Source of the DNA: Rhodobacterales bacterium
Lineage (GTDB): Bacteria > Pseudomonadota > Alphaproteobacteria > Rhodobacterales > Rhodobacteraceae
DNA length: 5,545 nucleotides
Direction of reading: 5' to 3'
Assembly (NCBI GenBank): GCA_009992615.1
Contig: JAACVA010000131.1
Coordinates: forward strand, 1-5,545
The notes beneath the pieces are model-generated. The model was not told where the DNA came from, did not search any database, and was given only the letters and a program-made list of their open reading frames with translations. The position numbers and the translations under genes were made by a program. Positions 5,019 through 5,545 of this stretch are shown here, one piece after another. The first letter of the stretch is position 1; each line of letters opens with the position of its first letter.

Positions 5019-5545
5019 TTACCCCTGCGGCGGGACGGCGCGAGCGGCATTTTTCGGCCGCGCCAGAATTGGCCAATAAATCACGGCGAACCCGCCAAAG
5101 GCCGCGATCCAAGCCCCGGCTGCAAGATGCAGTGGCCAGCTTTCCCCCGGCAGAACACCGGCCAGCAGGCGCGCCAGAACCGCGACGGTCAGCGCAAGAT
5201 AAAGCGCGGTCGTCGTCCCTGTCGCGCGCAGGGGCCGCCCGGCGTGGCCAAGGCTCGCCCGCGTCATGACCGCCAGCGTCATCAGGCCGACCGCCCCCGC
5301 CATCCAGATATGCTGCGCTGCCGGGTTCAGACCGGGGACAAACCGGCCCAGCGCCACAGCCAGAAACCCCAGCGGCACAAAGGCATATCCGGCGTGCAGC
5401 ACCCAGACCAGCGCCTCGGCACCGGTCTGGTCGCCCTGCCAACGCGCCAGTCGCCACAGATGCGCCAGCCCCGCCAGCCCACAGGCCACGGCCGTGACGG
5501 TTCGGTCGGGTTGCGCGACCCAAAGCGCAAGCGTGGCCAGCGTCA
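5019..5545 (-). CDS. nnrS: NnrS family heme/copper membrane protein, C-terminal part (5' end outside window)
   Basis: The minus-strand frame is open from the right edge to the TAA at 5021-5019, giving 174 visible residues; family members are usually near 400, so the N-terminal half lies outside. The visible part is a membrane protein: hydrophobic helices include GYAFVPLGFLAVALG, GAVGLMTLAVMTRASLG, TALYLALTVAVLARLLAG and AAGAWIAAFGGFAVIYW. The segment LNPAAQHIWMAGAVGLMTLA followed by MTRASLGHAGRPL is the conserved C-terminal signature of NnrS. NnrS is an inner-membrane heme- and copper-containing protein linked to nitric-oxide metabolism and tolerance, often near denitrification or NO-response genes; here the upstream context is unseen. 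GTG at 5489 is only an internal codon. No terminator is seen just after the stop; the nearest candidate is the hairpin at 4497-4517. Confidence 0.85.
   Translation of the reverse strand, partial: TLATLALWVAQPDRTVTAVACGLAGLAHLWRLARWQGDQTGAEALVWVLHAGYAFVPLGFLAVALGRFVPGLNPAAQHIWMAGAVGLMTLAVMTRASLGHAGRPLRATGTTTALYLALTVAVLARLLAGVLPGESWPLHLAAGAWIAAFGGFAVIYWPILARPKNAARAVPPQG

Overview
The window reads as a chromosomal segment of a high-GC alphaproteobacterium, most likely a member of the Rhodobacteraceae (Rhodobacter/Roseobacter group). The reasons are the strong G/C preference at third codon positions, the character of the polyprenyl diphosphate synthase, and the order TPR protein - ispE // polyprenyl synthase - DUF2007 - TrmN6-like methyltransferase, which from memory is typical of that family. 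No database search was possible.

Bases 1-4103 are ordinary, tightly packed housekeeping DNA. A TPR-repeat protein entering from the left edge overlaps ispE (MEP-pathway kinase) by 11 bases. A terminator hairpin follows ispE. A long-chain polyprenyl diphosphate synthase (ispB type, ubiquinone side chain) lies convergently on the minus strand. From the other side of a short divergent intergenic region, a small DUF2007 gene and an overlapping TrmN6/YfiC-type methyltransferase run rightwards. IspE helps make the C5 isoprenoid units that the polyprenyl synthase polymerises, so two steps of one pathway sit side by side.

Bases 4104-5018 differ: they are visibly richer in A/T and poor in intact genes. 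They hold a 55-codon DUF465 (YdcH-like) gene. Upstream of it is a second ribosome binding site, an 8-base perfect match to the 16S anti-SD, which serves a 51-codon ORF overlapping DUF465 in another frame. Hairpins follow. Then come two decayed gene fragments: the N-terminus of an IS110-family transposase spread over three frames, and the C-terminal part of a CopA-type copper P-type ATPase. The ATPase fragment is interrupted by a 14-bp tandem repeat; removing exactly two repeat units (28 bp) restores its frame. A 9+9 bp interrupted palindrome marks the junction of the two fragments.

Bases 5019-5545 carry the C-terminal part of an NnrS family membrane protein (heme/copper protein of nitric-oxide metabolism) on the minus strand, running off the right edge.

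I see no convincing new multi-gene system. The points worth a second look are the repeat-broken ATPase relic with its IS110 neighbour, the nested ORF with the strong ribosome binding site before DUF465, and the probably leaderless DUF2007 gene.
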